This document shows, piece after piece, positions 10,902 through 22,590 of a stretch of 64,000 nucleotides of DNA (its first letter is position 1; every line of letters starts with the position of its first letter). The stretch comes from Oceanisphaera marina. GTDB lineage: Bacteria > Pseudomonadota > Gammaproteobacteria > Enterobacterales > Aeromonadaceae. The translations under genes were made by a program, and so were the position numbers. The DNA is taken from assembly GCF_014643915.1 (NCBI RefSeq), contig NZ_BMKE01000018.1, positions 1-64,000 on the forward strand. The letters run 5' to 3'. The notes beneath the pieces are model-generated. The model did no database searches and was not told the origin of the DNA. It worked only from the letters and a program-made list of their open reading frames with translations.

Positions 10902-12443
10902 TTACCAGGACTGGGTAGCTTTAAAGCTATCCAGCAACGCAGACAGCTGAGCAACAACATCTTTGTTGTAGTCGGCTTTCTCGTTGATCTCTGCCATGGT
11001 GGCAGCATGTTCTGAACTGGCATAAGCGAGCAGGGCAGCTTCGAACGTAGTGATGAGGTTCAACTCAACATCGTCCAGATAGCCATTTTCGGCGGCAAAC
11101 AGTACCAGACCCTGTTCAGCAACAGACATAGGGCGGTATTGCTTCTGCTTCATCAACTCGGTTACTTTCTGACCGTGATTCAGCTGCTTGCGCGTGGCTT
11201 CGTCCAGGTCGGAAGAGAACTGAGCAAAGGCAGCCAGTTCGCGATACTGGGCCAGAGCGGTACGAATACCACCAGACACTTTCTTGATAAGCTTGGTCTG
11301 TGCAGCACCACCAACACGGGATACGGAGATACCCGGATCAACTGCTGGGCGAATGCCTGAGTTGAACAGTTCGGTAGTCAGGAAGATCTGACCATCGGTG
11401 ATTGAAATCACGTTGGTTGGTACGAAAGCTGACACGTCACCAGCCTGGGTTTCGATGATTGGCAGTGCGGTCAAAGAACCGGTCTTGCCTTTCACTTCAC
11501 CCTTGGTGAATCTTTCTACATAGTCGACAGACACGCGAGATGCGCGTTCCAGCAGACGGGAGTGCAGATAGAAAACGTCACCAGGATAAGCTTCACGACC
11601 CGGCGGACGACGCAGCAGCAGAGAAATCTGACGATAAGCAACAGCCTGCTTGGACAGGTCATCGTATACGATCAGTGCATCTTCACCGCGGTCACGGAAG
11701 AATTCACCCATGGCACAACCGGAGTAGGGAGCCAGGTACTGCAGAGCAGCCGACTCAGAGGCCGAAGCCACTACTACGATAGTGTTTGCCAGGGCGCCAT
11801 GCTCTTCCAGCTTGCGCACTACGTTAGAAATGGTGGACGCTTTCTGGCCGATGGCCACGTACACACACTTAACACCAGAATTTTTCTGGTTGATGATGGC
11901 ATCAACGGCCAGAGCCGTTTTACCTACCTGACGGTCACCGATGATCAGCTCACGCTGACCACGACCCACAGGGATCATGGCATCAACGGCTTTATAGCCA
12001 GTTTGCAGTGGCTCATCTACCGATTGACGGTCGATAACGCCCGGTGCAATCATTTCTACCGGTGAAAAAGTATCGGCTTCAATTGCGCCTTTACCATCGA
12101 TAGGTTCACCCAAGGTGTTAACCACACGACCCAGCAGGTTACGACCTACTGGAACTTCCAGGATACGGCCGGTAGAACGCACCTTCATGCCTTCGGCCAG
12201 ATCCGTATACGGACCCATTACCACGGCACCGACGGAGTCACGCTCCAGGTTCAATGCCAGAGCGTACAGGCCGCCTGGCAGTTCGATCATTTCACCTTGC
12301 ATGATATCAGCAAGGCCGTGAACACGGATGATACCGTCACTTACAGAGACGATAGTACCTTCGTTTCGTGCTTCACTGACAACGTTGAATTGCTCGATAC
12401 GCTGTTTTATCAGCTCGGCAATTTCAGTTGAATTCAGTTGCAT
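10902..12443 (-). CDS. atpA: ATP synthase F1 alpha subunit
   Basis: The product is a 513-residue non-catalytic nucleotide-binding subunit. Walker A is [15 protein letters not shown] (about residues 169-183). The signature [14 protein letters not shown] is present near residue 365. Length and order (atpH-atpA-atpG) are standard. Confidence 0.99.
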   Translation of the reverse strand: MQLNSTEIAELIKQRIEQFNVVSEARNEGTIVSVSDGIIRVHGLADIMQGEMIELPGGLYALALNLERDSVGAVVMGPYTDLAEGMKVRSTGRILEVPVGRNLLGRVVNTLGEPIDGKGAIEADTFSPVEMIAPGVIDRQSVDEPLQTGYKAVDAMIPVGRGQRELIIGDRQVGKTALAVDAIINQKNSGVKCVYVAIGQKASTISNVVRKLEEHGALANTIVVVASASESAALQYLAPYSGCAMGEFFRDRGEDALIVYDDLSKQAVAYRQISLLLRRPPGREAYPGDVFYLHSRLLERASRVSVDYVERFTKGEVKGKTGSLTALPIIETQAGDVSAFVPTNVISITDGQIFLTTELFNSGIRPAVDPGISVSRVGGAAQTKLIKKVSGGIRTALAQYRELAAFAQFSSDLDEATRKQLNHGQKVTELMKQKQYRPMSVAEQGLVLFAAENGYLDDVELNLITTFEAALLAYASSEHAATMAEINEKADYNKDVVAQLSALLDSFKATQSW

Positions 12444-12457
12444 GCTCTATTCCCCAA

Positions 12458-12988
12458 TCAAGATTGCAGCGTTTCAGCCAAGCGGGACAGCCTGCCCCGA
12501 ACACTTCCGTCGATGACCATGTCACCGGCTTTGATAATAATGCCGGCCATCAGTTTTTTATCGACACTGCAATTCAGCTTCACTTTGCGATCTAGGCGCT
12601 TTTCAAGTGAGGCTTGAATCTTGGCCATTTGTTGCTTGGTCAGTTTGGCAGCAGACACCACTTCGGCCTCTACTTCCCGGTCCAGCTCCGCCTTCATTGC
12701 GACGAATTCCTGAACCACTGCTGGCAACACACTCAAGCGTCCGTTTACGGCCATTGCCTTTATCAGGTTCTGGCCTTGCTCATCGAGCTGTTCGCCACAG
12801 ACAGCCAAAAACACGTCGGCCATCTTTTCCGCGTTCAGATTGCCGTTGATAACCTCGCCCATCTCTTCATTTTGCGCCACAACGGCGGCAAAACTCAGCA
12901 TGGATAACCAGTTATCAACCGCTTTATTCTCAACGGCAAAATCGAAAGCTGCTTTGGCATAGGGGCGAGCAATGGTAATCATGTCCAT
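12458..12988 (-). CDS. atpH: ATP synthase F1 delta subunit
   Basis: This 176-residue subunit links the F1 head to the peripheral stalk b subunits. The N terminus [13 protein letters not shown] is the OSCP/delta signature, and the C-terminal part ([20 protein letters not shown], then MVIDGS) is also typical. It lies 14 bp after atpF. Confidence 0.98.
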   Translation of the reverse strand: MDMITIARPYAKAAFDFAVENKAVDNWLSMLSFAAVVAQNEEMGEVINGNLNAEKMADVFLAVCGEQLDEQGQNLIKAMAVNGRLSVLPAVVQEFVAMKAELDREVEAEVVSAAKLTKQQMAKIQASLEKRLDRKVKLNCSVDKKLMAGIIIKAGDMVIDGSVRGRLSRLAETLQS

Positions 12989-13001
12989 AGCTCTATGTCC
13001 C

Positions 13002-13472
13002 TTACAGTTCAGCTACTACTTTCTCAACAATGTCGCTATTAGCAGCGGCATCAATTTGACGCTCGAGGATTCTTTCTGCACCTACCAAGGCAAGAGCAGC
13101 AACCTGCTTACGCAGTTCCTCTTTGACACGATTGCGTTCGGCTTCAACTTCAGCCTGGGCCTGTGCCAGAATTTTTTCACGCTCAGCCTGAGCTTCACGT
13201 GTAGCATCCTCGACGATCTGGGCCTTGCGCTTATTTGCCAGCTCAACAATTTGAGCTGACTGCAGCTTGGCTTCTTTCAACTGTTCGGTTGCATGATCTT
13301 GTGCCAGGGCCAGGTCTTTCTTGGCGCGCTCCGCTGAAGATAAACCTTCGGCGATTTCTTTCTGACGAGCTTCAATGGCACCCATAATTGGGGGCCATAC
13401 AAACTTCATGCAAAACCAAACGAAGACGATAAAGGCGATCGTTTGACCGAGGATTGTTGCGTTCATGTTCAT
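13002..13472 (-). CDS. atpF: ATP synthase F0 b subunit
   Basis: This 156-residue peripheral stalk protein has an N-terminal membrane helix (residues 5-25, [20 protein letters not shown]). A long charged coiled coil (about 35-145) rich in Ala, Glu and Lys follows. The start [10 protein letters not shown] is typical of gammaproteobacterial AtpF. It lies between atpE and atpH. Confidence 0.98.
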   Translation of the reverse strand: MNMNATILGQTIAFIVFVWFCMKFVWPPIMGAIEARQKEIAEGLSSAERAKKDLALAQDHATEQLKEAKLQSAQIVELANKRKAQIVEDATREAQAEREKILAQAQAEVEAERNRVKEELRKQVAALALVGAERILERQIDAAANSDIVEKVVAEL

Positions 13473-13521
13473 CGCAACTCTCCTTTAAAATAGTTAGCAG
13501 ACTGATTGATAAACCGTGGCA

Positions 13522-13773
<252 letters not shown>

Positions 13774-13813
13774 TTAAACGACTGCTTGTTAAAGTATTGT
13801 TATCTTTTTTTTA

Positions 13814-14994
<1,181 letters not shown>

Positions 14995-15186
14995 AATCAC
15001 TCCTGATACAGTTAGGGGCTTATTGGCCACACACAAAGGTGTTGTCAGCTAAGCCCCAAAAAAGCAGGTCAAATTATACCCGTGCCCCGCGTAAATGCAA
15101 TTGCAGTAAGCCCTTATTTTCGCTGGCTAACTACGGTTTTTCCGACCATTTACCACGAGTTAAACTAATTGAACATTTTTTATCAG

Positions 15187-16092
15187 TTACATTTCCGGCT
15201 CGTCGTTGATGCCAAAAAAATGGCTTATTTTGTCAAGTTCATTCAATGAGTTATATGAAATGACCAGCTTGCCTTTGTCTTTGTGAGTCGACTTGATTTC
15301 TACTTTTGCTCCCAGTTTCGCCCCCATTTCCTGCTCAAGCTGGCTCATCAGCAAGGATCTTGGCTGGGTAATCGTCTCTTTTTTAGGTGTGAGTGCCTGT
15401 TTTACCAACTTTTCGGTTTCACGAACCGTCAGACCTTTTTGTGCCACCAAGCGAGCCAGTTCGGTCTGCTGTTCGCCGCTAATGGCCAACAGGGCACGGG
15501 CATGGCCCATTTCCAGCGAACCGTGCTCAACCAATTGCTTCACTTCATCGTTGAGTTGAGCAAGGCGCAACAGGTTGGAAACGGTGCTGCGACTCTTACC
15601 TACCGCTTCGGCTACCGACAGATGGGTAAAGCCAAACTCTTCGATCAATCGCGACAGGGCGCGCGACTCTTCGATGACATTGAGATCTTCACGCTGGATA
15701 TTTTCGATAAGCCCGATGGCCATGGCTTCTTTATCGGCCACGTCCTTGATCAGGCAGGGCACCTGGCTCAAACCGGCGATGCGTGCCGCTCGCCAGCGCC
15801 GCTCGCCGGCCAGAATTTCATAGTTTCCCTCCGCCAGGGGGCGTACCACTATAGGCTGAATAATGCCTTGCTGGCGGATAGAGGTGGCCAGTTCTTCCAG
15901 TGCCACCTGTGACATATCGCGGCGGGGCTGATATTTGCCAGGCTGCAATTCGTTTAATGCCAGAGTTTGCAAATCACCATTGGCTGCAGGCTGAGAATGA
16001 GTGTCAGCCTGATGCTGACGCAGATTCGCGGCCGAGCTGGTACTGAGTAAAGCATCGAGTCCTTTACCCAAACCACGTCGTTTTATCGTCAT
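15187..16092 (-). CDS. parB: ParB, chromosome partitioning CTPase / parS-binding protein
   Basis: The 301-residue product has a flexible N terminus and a ParB/Srx-type CTP-binding domain (about 45-140) with the conserved GERRWRAARIAG. A central helix-turn-helix domain (about 150-230, with VAEAVGKSRSTVSNLLRL) binds parS. A C-terminal dimerisation domain follows. ParB spreads around parS near the origin. The start overlaps the parA stop by 4 bp. One perfect parS (24141-24156) and one variant (26044-26059) lie about 8-10 kb away. Confidence 0.98.
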   Translation of the reverse strand: MTIKRRGLGKGLDALLSTSSAANLRQHQADTHSQPAANGDLQTLALNELQPGKYQPRRDMSQVALEELATSIRQQGIIQPIVVRPLAEGNYEILAGERRWRAARIAGLSQVPCLIKDVADKEAMAIGLIENIQREDLNVIEESRALSRLIEEFGFTHLSVAEAVGKSRSTVSNLLRLAQLNDEVKQLVEHGSLEMGHARALLAISGEQQTELARLVAQKGLTVRETEKLVKQALTPKKETITQPRSLLMSQLEQEMGAKLGAKVEIKSTHKDKGKLVISYNSLNELDKISHFFGINDEPEM

Positions 16093-16892
16093 GCTATTTG
16101 TTCCGAAGATTCGTTAGAGTCTACAGCCAGCTCTTCTCGGCGCAGTATTTCACCGGCCAGCGCCAGGTAGGCTTTGGCACCCAGAGAAGATTTATCGTAA
16201 TACATGGCAGGCTGACCAAAGCTCGGGGCTTCGGCAAGGCGCACATTGCGGGGGATAACGGTGCGATAGACTTTGTCACCAAAGTGGGATTTAAGCTGAT
16301 CGGACACCTCATTCGACAGTCGATTTCGATGATCGAACATGGTTCGCAATATTCCTTCGATTTTTAAATCTGGATTCACCACCGCCGCCAGCTTGCTGAT
16401 GGTGTCGACCAGGGCGGTCAGCCCTTCGAGAGCAAAATACTCGCACTGCATGGGCACCAATACCGAATCGGCCGCCGACATGGCATTCACGGTCAGCAGG
16501 TTCAGGGAAGGGGGGCAGTCGATAAAAATATAATCGTAATAATCACGAACCGGAGCCAGAGCATTGCGTAGTCGAACTTCGCGGGCAAACACTTCCATCA
16601 GCTTGATTTCGGCGGCAGTCACATCGCCGTTGCCGGCCACCAGATGATAGCCACCGCTGGTTTCACGCTCAACCACCTGATCGATCGGCACTTCATCCAC
16701 CAGCAGCTCATAGGCGGTATTGGCCACCTGATATTTATCGATACCGCTGGCCATGGTGGCATTGCCCTGGGGATCCAAGTCGATTACCAATACCTTGCGC
16801 TTGGTTGCGGCCATGGATGCCGCCAAGTTGACACAGGTTGTGGTTTTACCCACGCCCCCTTTCTGATTGGCAATGGCAATGACTTTTCCCAC
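16089..16892 (-). CDS. parA: ParA, chromosome partitioning ATPase
   Basis: This 267-residue P-loop ATPase acts with ParB to move origins apart. The deviant Walker A, KGGVGKTT, lies at residues 11-18 and Walker B is FIDCPPSLNLL. Length and motifs fit the chromosomal Soj/ParA class rather than plasmid ParA. It lies between rsmG and parB, as in most gammaproteobacteria with this locus. Confidence 0.98.
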   Translation of the reverse strand: MGKVIAIANQKGGVGKTTTCVNLAASMAATKRKVLVIDLDPQGNATMASGIDKYQVANTAYELLVDEVPIDQVVERETSGGYHLVAGNGDVTAAEIKLMEVFAREVRLRNALAPVRDYYDYIFIDCPPSLNLLTVNAMSAADSVLVPMQCEYFALEGLTALVDTISKLAAVVNPDLKIEGILRTMFDHRNRLSNEVSDQLKSHFGDKVYRTVIPRNVRLAEAPSFGQPAMYYDKSSLGAKAYLALAGEILRREELAVDSNESSEQIA

Positions 16893-16916
16893 CGAATACC
16901 TCTACTGACTGGCTAG

Positions 16917-17549
16917 CTACCTAGCTAATTTAATGACCACCAGATGGCGATCTCCGTCCTGCTCCGGCACGCTCAGGGGATATACCCGGTCCAGAGCGAG
17001 ATGAGCAGGCAATGATTGTAACTCCTGCTCCGGATATTGTCCTTTCAAGGCCAAAAACTGGCCATCCGGTCCGGGCAGATGTGCGCACCAGCTTACCATG
17101 TCATCCAGCGAAGCAAAGGCCCGACTGAGCACGGCATCAAACTTTTGCTCGGGCACATAATTCTCGACGCGACTTTGTACTGCAATCACGTTGGTGAGCC
17201 CGAGTTGATGGATGACCATGCGGATAAAACGAATACGCTTGCCCAGACTGTCGAGCAATACGAACTGTTTGTCAGGATTGACAATGGCCAGCGGCAAACC
17301 GGGTAACCCCGGGCCGGTGCCCACATCGATAAAACGCTGCCCCTGCAGGTAAGGACTCACTACCAGGCTGTCGACCATGTGCCGGCCGATCATGTTTTGT
17401 GGATCCCGTACCGAGGTCAGATTAAAGGCTTTATTCCACTTATCGAGCAAGGTAACCAATGTAACCAGCTGATCGATTTGCTCTTCGCTAACGGTCAGTT
17501 CGGTTTGAGCCAGCAAGCGCTCTAATGTGTTCTTTAGCTGTTCTTTCAT
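16917..17549 (-). CDS. rsmG: 16S rRNA (guanine527-N7)-methyltransferase
   Basis: The product (210 residues, GidB) methylates G527 of 16S rRNA in the 530 loop, using S-adenosylmethionine. The SAM-binding motif is [17 protein letters not shown] (about 70-86). The family motifs [13 protein letters not shown] and [13 protein letters not shown] are both present. It is 10 bp downstream of mnmG. Confidence 0.98.
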   Translation of the reverse strand: MKEQLKNTLERLLAQTELTVSEEQIDQLVTLVTLLDKWNKAFNLTSVRDPQNMIGRHMVDSLVVSPYLQGQRFIDVGTGPGLPGLPLAIVNPDKQFVLLDSLGKRIRFIRMVIHQLGLTNVIAVQSRVENYVPEQKFDAVLSRAFASLDDMVSWCAHLPGPDGQFLALKGQYPEQELQSLPAHLALDRVYPLSVPEQDGDRHLVVIKLAR

Positions 17550-17558
17550 GTTTACTCT

Positions 17559-19448
17559 TTACGCCGACTTGCGCAGCAAACCGCGCTTTTTCAGGTGAAC
17601 CAACAAGATGGAAATGGCAGCCGGAGTGACACCGGAAATACGCGATGCCATGCCCAGGGTTTCCGGCTTGGCCTGGTTGAGCTTGATGATCACCTCATGA
17701 GACAGCCCTGGTACTTCGTTATAGTCCAGATCCAGTGGCAAACGAGTATGCTCATTACGCAAATGCTTTTCTATTTCGCCTTTCTGGCGCTCTATGTACC
17801 CGGCATATTTAATCTGAATTTCTACCTGTTCGGCCGCTTGTTCGTGCGCGATGGCCGGACCAATACCCTCTACCGACATCAGCTTGTGGTAATCCAGCTC
17901 AGGGCGGCGTAATAATTCTTCAAAAGTATGTTCTTTGCTTAGCGGCGATTTCAACAAGGCGTTCAACGTCGGGGCTACGTCGTGAGCAGGGCTTACCCAG
18001 TTATCGCGTAGCCGTTGTGTCTCTTGAGTGATCTGCTCCATTTTGTCGCAAAACAGTGCCCAGCGATGATCGTCGACCAATCCCAGCTTGCGTCCTTCTT
18101 CGGTCAAGCGGATATCGGCATTGTCTTCACGCAGCAACAAACGATATTCGGCTCGGCTGGTAAACATGCGATAGGGCTCTTGAGTACCCAGGGTAGAAAG
18201 ATCGTCCATCATCACGCCCAGATAAGCCTGATCACGTCGTGGAGACCAGGCCTCTTTGCCAAAGGCACGCTGGGCGGCATTCAAACCCGCGAGCATGCCT
18301 TGAGCCGCAGCTTCTTCATAACCTGTGGTGCCGTTGATCTGGCCGGCAAAAAACAGGTTATGCAAGCATTTGTTTTCCATGTTGATCTTCAGGTCACGAG
18401 GATCAAAATAATCATATTCGATGGCATAACCAGGACGCATGATGTGTGCCTGTTCAAAGCCTTTGATTGAACGCACGATCTTCAGCTGCACATCGAACGG
18501 CAGGCTGGTGGAGATGCCGTTGGGATATAGCTCCGTGCTGGTCAGGCCTTCTGGCTCAACAAAGATCTGATGAGAAGTCTTGTCGGCAAAGCGCATGATC
18601 TTGTCTTCGATCGAAGGACAATAGCGAGGGCCGATCCCTTCGATCACACCCGCGTACATGGGGCTTCGATCCAGGTTTTCACGGATCACATCGTGGGTTT
18701 TTTCATTGGTATGCGTGATGTAACAGGGGATCTGTCTGGGTTGATCCTCACGGCTACCGATAAACGAAAACACCGGCGTTGGGTTATCACCAGGCTGTGC
18801 CTGCATAACCGAAAAATCCACGCTGTTGGCATCAATTCTGGGCGGGGTGCCGGTTTTCAGCCGATCGATACGTAACGGCAATTCACGTAACCGTTGAGCA
18901 AGGGCGATGGACGGTGGATCACCAGCACGACCGCCTTTGTAATTATCCATACCGATGTGGATCAAGCCATTGAGGAAAGTTCCTACCGTCAATACCACTG
19001 TCTTGGCACGAAACCTAAGCCCCGTTTGAGTGACGACCCCGACCACAACGTCGCCTTCAAGGATCAGATCATCACAGGCTTGCTGAAAGATCTTTAAATT
19101 AGGCTGATTTTCGAGTCGGGTTCTGACTGCCTGGCGATATAGTTGACGATCCGCCTGGGCACGAGTGGCTCTGACTGCCGGTCCTTTTGATGCATTCAGG
19201 GTTCTGAACTGAATCCCCGCGTTGTCGGCAGCCATGCCCATGATCCCGCCAAGCGCATCGATCTCCTTGACCAGATGGCCTTTACCAATACCGCCAATAG
19301 CCGGATTGCATGACATTTGTCCCAGAGTATCGATGTTATGGGTTAACAACAGGGTGTTTGCCCCCATACGAGCGGCAGCGGCAGCGGCTTCTGTGCCAGC
19401 ATGGCCACCACCAACAACGATTACGTCAAATGATTCTTCATAGTGCAT
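17559..19448 (-). CDS. mnmG: tRNA U34 carboxymethylaminomethyl synthesis enzyme MnmG
   Basis: MnmG (GidA) is an FAD protein that works with MnmE to modify the wobble uridine of several tRNAs. The 629 residues begin with the dinucleotide-binding motif [12 protein letters not shown]. The signatures [12 protein letters not shown] and [16 protein letters not shown] are present. It starts at the left border of oriC and is transcribed away from it, as in E. coli. Confidence 0.99.
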   Translation of the reverse strand: MHYEESFDVIVVGGGHAGTEAAAAAARMGANTLLLTHNIDTLGQMSCNPAIGGIGKGHLVKEIDALGGIMGMAADNAGIQFRTLNASKGPAVRATRAQADRQLYRQAVRTRLENQPNLKIFQQACDDLILEGDVVVGVVTQTGLRFRAKTVVLTVGTFLNGLIHIGMDNYKGGRAGDPPSIALAQRLRELPLRIDRLKTGTPPRIDANSVDFSVMQAQPGDNPTPVFSFIGSREDQPRQIPCYITHTNEKTHDVIRENLDRSPMYAGVIEGIGPRYCPSIEDKIMRFADKTSHQIFVEPEGLTSTELYPNGISTSLPFDVQLKIVRSIKGFEQAHIMRPGYAIEYDYFDPRDLKINMENKCLHNLFFAGQINGTTGYEEAAAQGMLAGLNAAQRAFGKEAWSPRRDQAYLGVMMDDLSTLGTQEPYRMFTSRAEYRLLLREDNADIRLTEEGRKLGLVDDHRWALFCDKMEQITQETQRLRDNWVSPAHDVAPTLNALLKSPLSKEHTFEELLRRPELDYHKLMSVEGIGPAIAHEQAAEQVEIQIKYAGYIERQKGEIEKHLRNEHTRLPLDLDYNEVPGLSHEVIIKLNQAKPETLGMASRISGVTPAAISILLVHLKKRGLLRKSA

Positions 19449-19588
19449 AACAGATACTCTTGAGACAAGCGGTGTAAGGATCCCGAAGGTCGATCATTTT
19501 AGCTGTTTTATCGATGGGATGGAAATGCGATCGAGAGGATCTTTGCTGTGCTTAATAGATCTTAGATCTCTAGAGAGATCTTCTGTTA

Positions 19589-19601
19589 GATCTATTATTA
19601 A
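19589..19601 (+). other. DUE 13-mer (GATCTATTATTAA) of oriC
   Basis: The best of several GATC-initiated AT-rich 13-mers at the mnmG side of the origin. Others begin at 19558, 19577 and 19605. In E. coli such units melt first, when DnaA oligomerises. Confidence 0.7.
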
Positions 19602-19669
19602 GGAGATCCTTTTCTGTTAATAAGCACTTTTTGATCTTTAAGATCATGAGCTTAAGTATGATCGCTTGC

Positions 19670-19678
19670 TGTGTACAA
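19670..19678 (-). promoter_or_regulatory. DnaA box (TTGTACACA, one mismatch)
   Basis: On the minus strand TTGTACACA differs at one position from the consensus TTWTNCACA. It is the box closest to the AT-rich unwinding region. Confidence 0.55.
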
Positions 19679-19720
19679 CCTTGAGACAGGCTCCCTTGAT
19701 CCGGTGGGTAACTAGCATGG

Positions 19721-19729
19721 TTATCCACA
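19721..19729 (+). promoter_or_regulatory. DnaA box, perfect TTATCCACA
   Basis: A perfect high-affinity DnaA box near the middle of the origin. Confidence 0.93.
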
Positions 19730-19794
19730 TAGGCTCAGGGTGATTTATTTAATTAAGAGGATAACTATAGGTTTAACACCGGATTTGTCCATTG

Positions 19795-19803
19795 TTATGC
19801 ACA
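19795..19803 (+). promoter_or_regulatory. DnaA box TTATGCACA
   Basis: Matches the TTATNCACA consensus exactly. It has the same orientation as the box at 19721. Confidence 0.88.
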
Positions 19804-19853
19804 GTGCCGGCTTTTCAGGTTTCAGTCTGAGAGCGGGATCGGAAGGCCGGATC

Positions 19854-19862
19854 TGTTGATAA
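19854..19862 (-). promoter_or_regulatory. DnaA box-like site TTATCAACA
   Basis: On the minus strand, one mismatch to TTATCCACA. It lies at the mioC side of the origin. Confidence 0.55.
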
Positions 19863-19937
19863 CTTGGTGGAAAGAATTTTTTAGACGTCGGGATCCAACC
19901 TGAGTCGGATCCGTAACAGCAGCAATAAAAGCAGGAT

Positions 19938-20384
19938 CTAGTGGTGATATATCCAGTGATCGAGCCATTTTTTGGCGATCACCTCTGGAGGATCCGCCAG
20001 GCTGACATCGATGGCAAGTAACTCGGCCACGCGTGTTCCACCCAACTGGGTGAGCTGAGCATCCAGTGTTTGTATGGCATGACAGAAAGTATCATAAGAA
20101 GAATCTCCCAAACCCACGGCAAGATATTGAAGTCCCGCCAGATTTGGCTGCTGTTGAGTCAGCTGCTGAAACAGGGGGTGAATGTTATCGGGCAGATCGC
20201 CAGCCCCGTGGGTAGAACAGATCAATAACAGATAGTGATCGGGCTTGATCAAGATGTGATCAAGCTGGGGAGAAGTGTGAATAACCGTTTGATGACCGTG
20301 GTTTTTCAGGATCTCGGAGAGCTCGTCGGCAAGATCTTCGGCCGAGCCCAATGTTGAACCCACCAAGAGGGTGAAATGACTCAT
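19938..20384 (-). CDS. mioC: MioC, flavodoxin-like FMN protein
   Basis: This small FMN-binding protein carries out electron transfer, and in E. coli MioC supports biotin synthase. The start at 20384 (MSHFTLLVGSTLGSAEDLAD) gives 148 residues, the usual size. The open frame extends 35 codons further, but that extension does not fit the family. The FMN phosphate loop GSTLGSAE (residues 9-16) and ICSTHGAGDLPDN and GLGDSSYDTF are conserved. The gene is transcribed into oriC, as in E. coli. Confidence 0.95.
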   Translation of the reverse strand: MSHFTLLVGSTLGSAEDLADELSEILKNHGHQTVIHTSPQLDHILIKPDHYLLLICSTHGAGDLPDNIHPLFQQLTQQQPNLAGLQYLAVGLGDSSYDTFCHAIQTLDAQLTQLGGTRVAELLAIDVSLADPPEVIAKKWLDHWIYHH

Positions 20385-20603
20385 ACATTCCCTTAATGTA
20401 ATAAAAGTGGTGATTTTAGCATCGTCTGCGGCGATAGTCGGTGTAAGATAGGGGCCGACAAGGCAGGTTAGCCTTAGTTGAACGGGCATGCTCTAGTGCG
20501 GTTAAAGATGTATTTCTGAGTATTTAGTGCTAATAATGCATAAATATTCCATTTTTAATTGTGTAATGGCATTGACCAGATACCGCAATCCATATTTCAA
20601 TAG

Positions 20604-22013
<1,410 letters not shown>

Positions 22014-22052
22014 GCGACAGCCATCAGCTTTAAGTTTTAAGCTGTAAGAAAA

Positions 22053-22088
22053 AAAGCCCCGGGCCTCACTGCTCGGGGCTTTTCTTTT
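22053..22088 (+). terminator. Terminator downstream of gdhA
   Basis: A hairpin with arms AAGCCCCG and CGGGGCTT is followed by TTCTTTTT. It lies 40 bp after the gdhA stop and may also serve the convergent ridA-like gene. Confidence 0.85.
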
Positions 22089-22146
22089 TGCTTCACGCTT
22101 ACGTTCAGTTCGTTTTTAACGGATAGCGTATGGCGTAATGCGTTAT

Positions 22147-22503
22147 TTAGGCTGCACGTTCAACGGCAATCACTGAAATTTCCACCAGCAGTTCGGGACG
22201 AGCCATGGCTGCTTCTACGCACGCGCGAGCCGGTGCATGGCCTTCGGGCACCCAGGCATCCCATACCGCATTCATGTCGGCAAAATCCGCCATGGTTTTT
22301 AAATAGATAGTGGCAGACAGCATATGCTCGCGGCTTGAACCTGCAGCCAGCAGCAACTCATCAACTTTATCCAGCATGGTGACCGTTTGTTCGGTAATAT
22401 CCTTGCTGGCATCTTTACAGACCTGACCACACAGATAAATGGTGCCGTTGTGCTTGACGATACGGCTCATACGTTGCGCAACCTGCTGGCGTTCTATAGT
22501 CAT
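22147..22503 (-). CDS. RidA/YjgF-family protein
   Basis: This 118-residue protein is of the size and fold of RidA-family proteins. Those deaminate reactive enamine/imine intermediates from PLP enzymes. The segment [13 protein letters not shown] contains the conserved arginine that binds the substrate carboxylate in active Rid proteins. E. coli YoaB-type relatives look closest. It is convergent with gdhA. The exact Rid subgroup and substrate cannot be told from sequence alone. Confidence 0.88.
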   Translation of the reverse strand: MTIERQQVAQRMSRIVKHNGTIYLCGQVCKDASKDITEQTVTMLDKVDELLLAAGSSREHMLSATIYLKTMADFADMNAVWDAWVPEGHAPARACVEAAMARPELLVEISVIAVERAA

Positions 22504-22590
22504 TTGTACTCCGGATTAGGTATAAAAGTAGGCATAAAAGCGGTTATATGATGCAAACCTTAACCTTTGGACTGACGTTGTAAACGTTTA

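Larger units (their letters stand above)
19449..19937. other. Chromosomal replication origin oriC
   Basis: This non-coding stretch between mnmG and mioC holds about 18 GATC (Dam) sites from 19479 to 19938, roughly ten times the random expectation. An AT-rich block (19551-19645) contains GATC-led 13-mer-like units, for example GATCTTCTGTTAG (19577-19589) and GATCTATTATTAA (19589-19601), which resemble the E. coli unwinding element. DnaA boxes lie to its right. Order and orientation (mnmG, AT-rich element, DnaA boxes, mioC) match E. coli oriC. Confidence 0.95.

Noticed and set aside
11562-12065. 167-codon plus-strand frame
   Set aside because: Antisense to atpA and of shadow-type composition.
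13190-13206. parS-like CTTCACGTGTAGC in atpF
   Set aside because: Only the central part matches parS; the right arm fails at several positions.
20385-20489. 35-codon N-terminal extension of MioC
   Set aside because: The flavodoxin fold begins at MSHFTLLVGSTLGS; family members start there.
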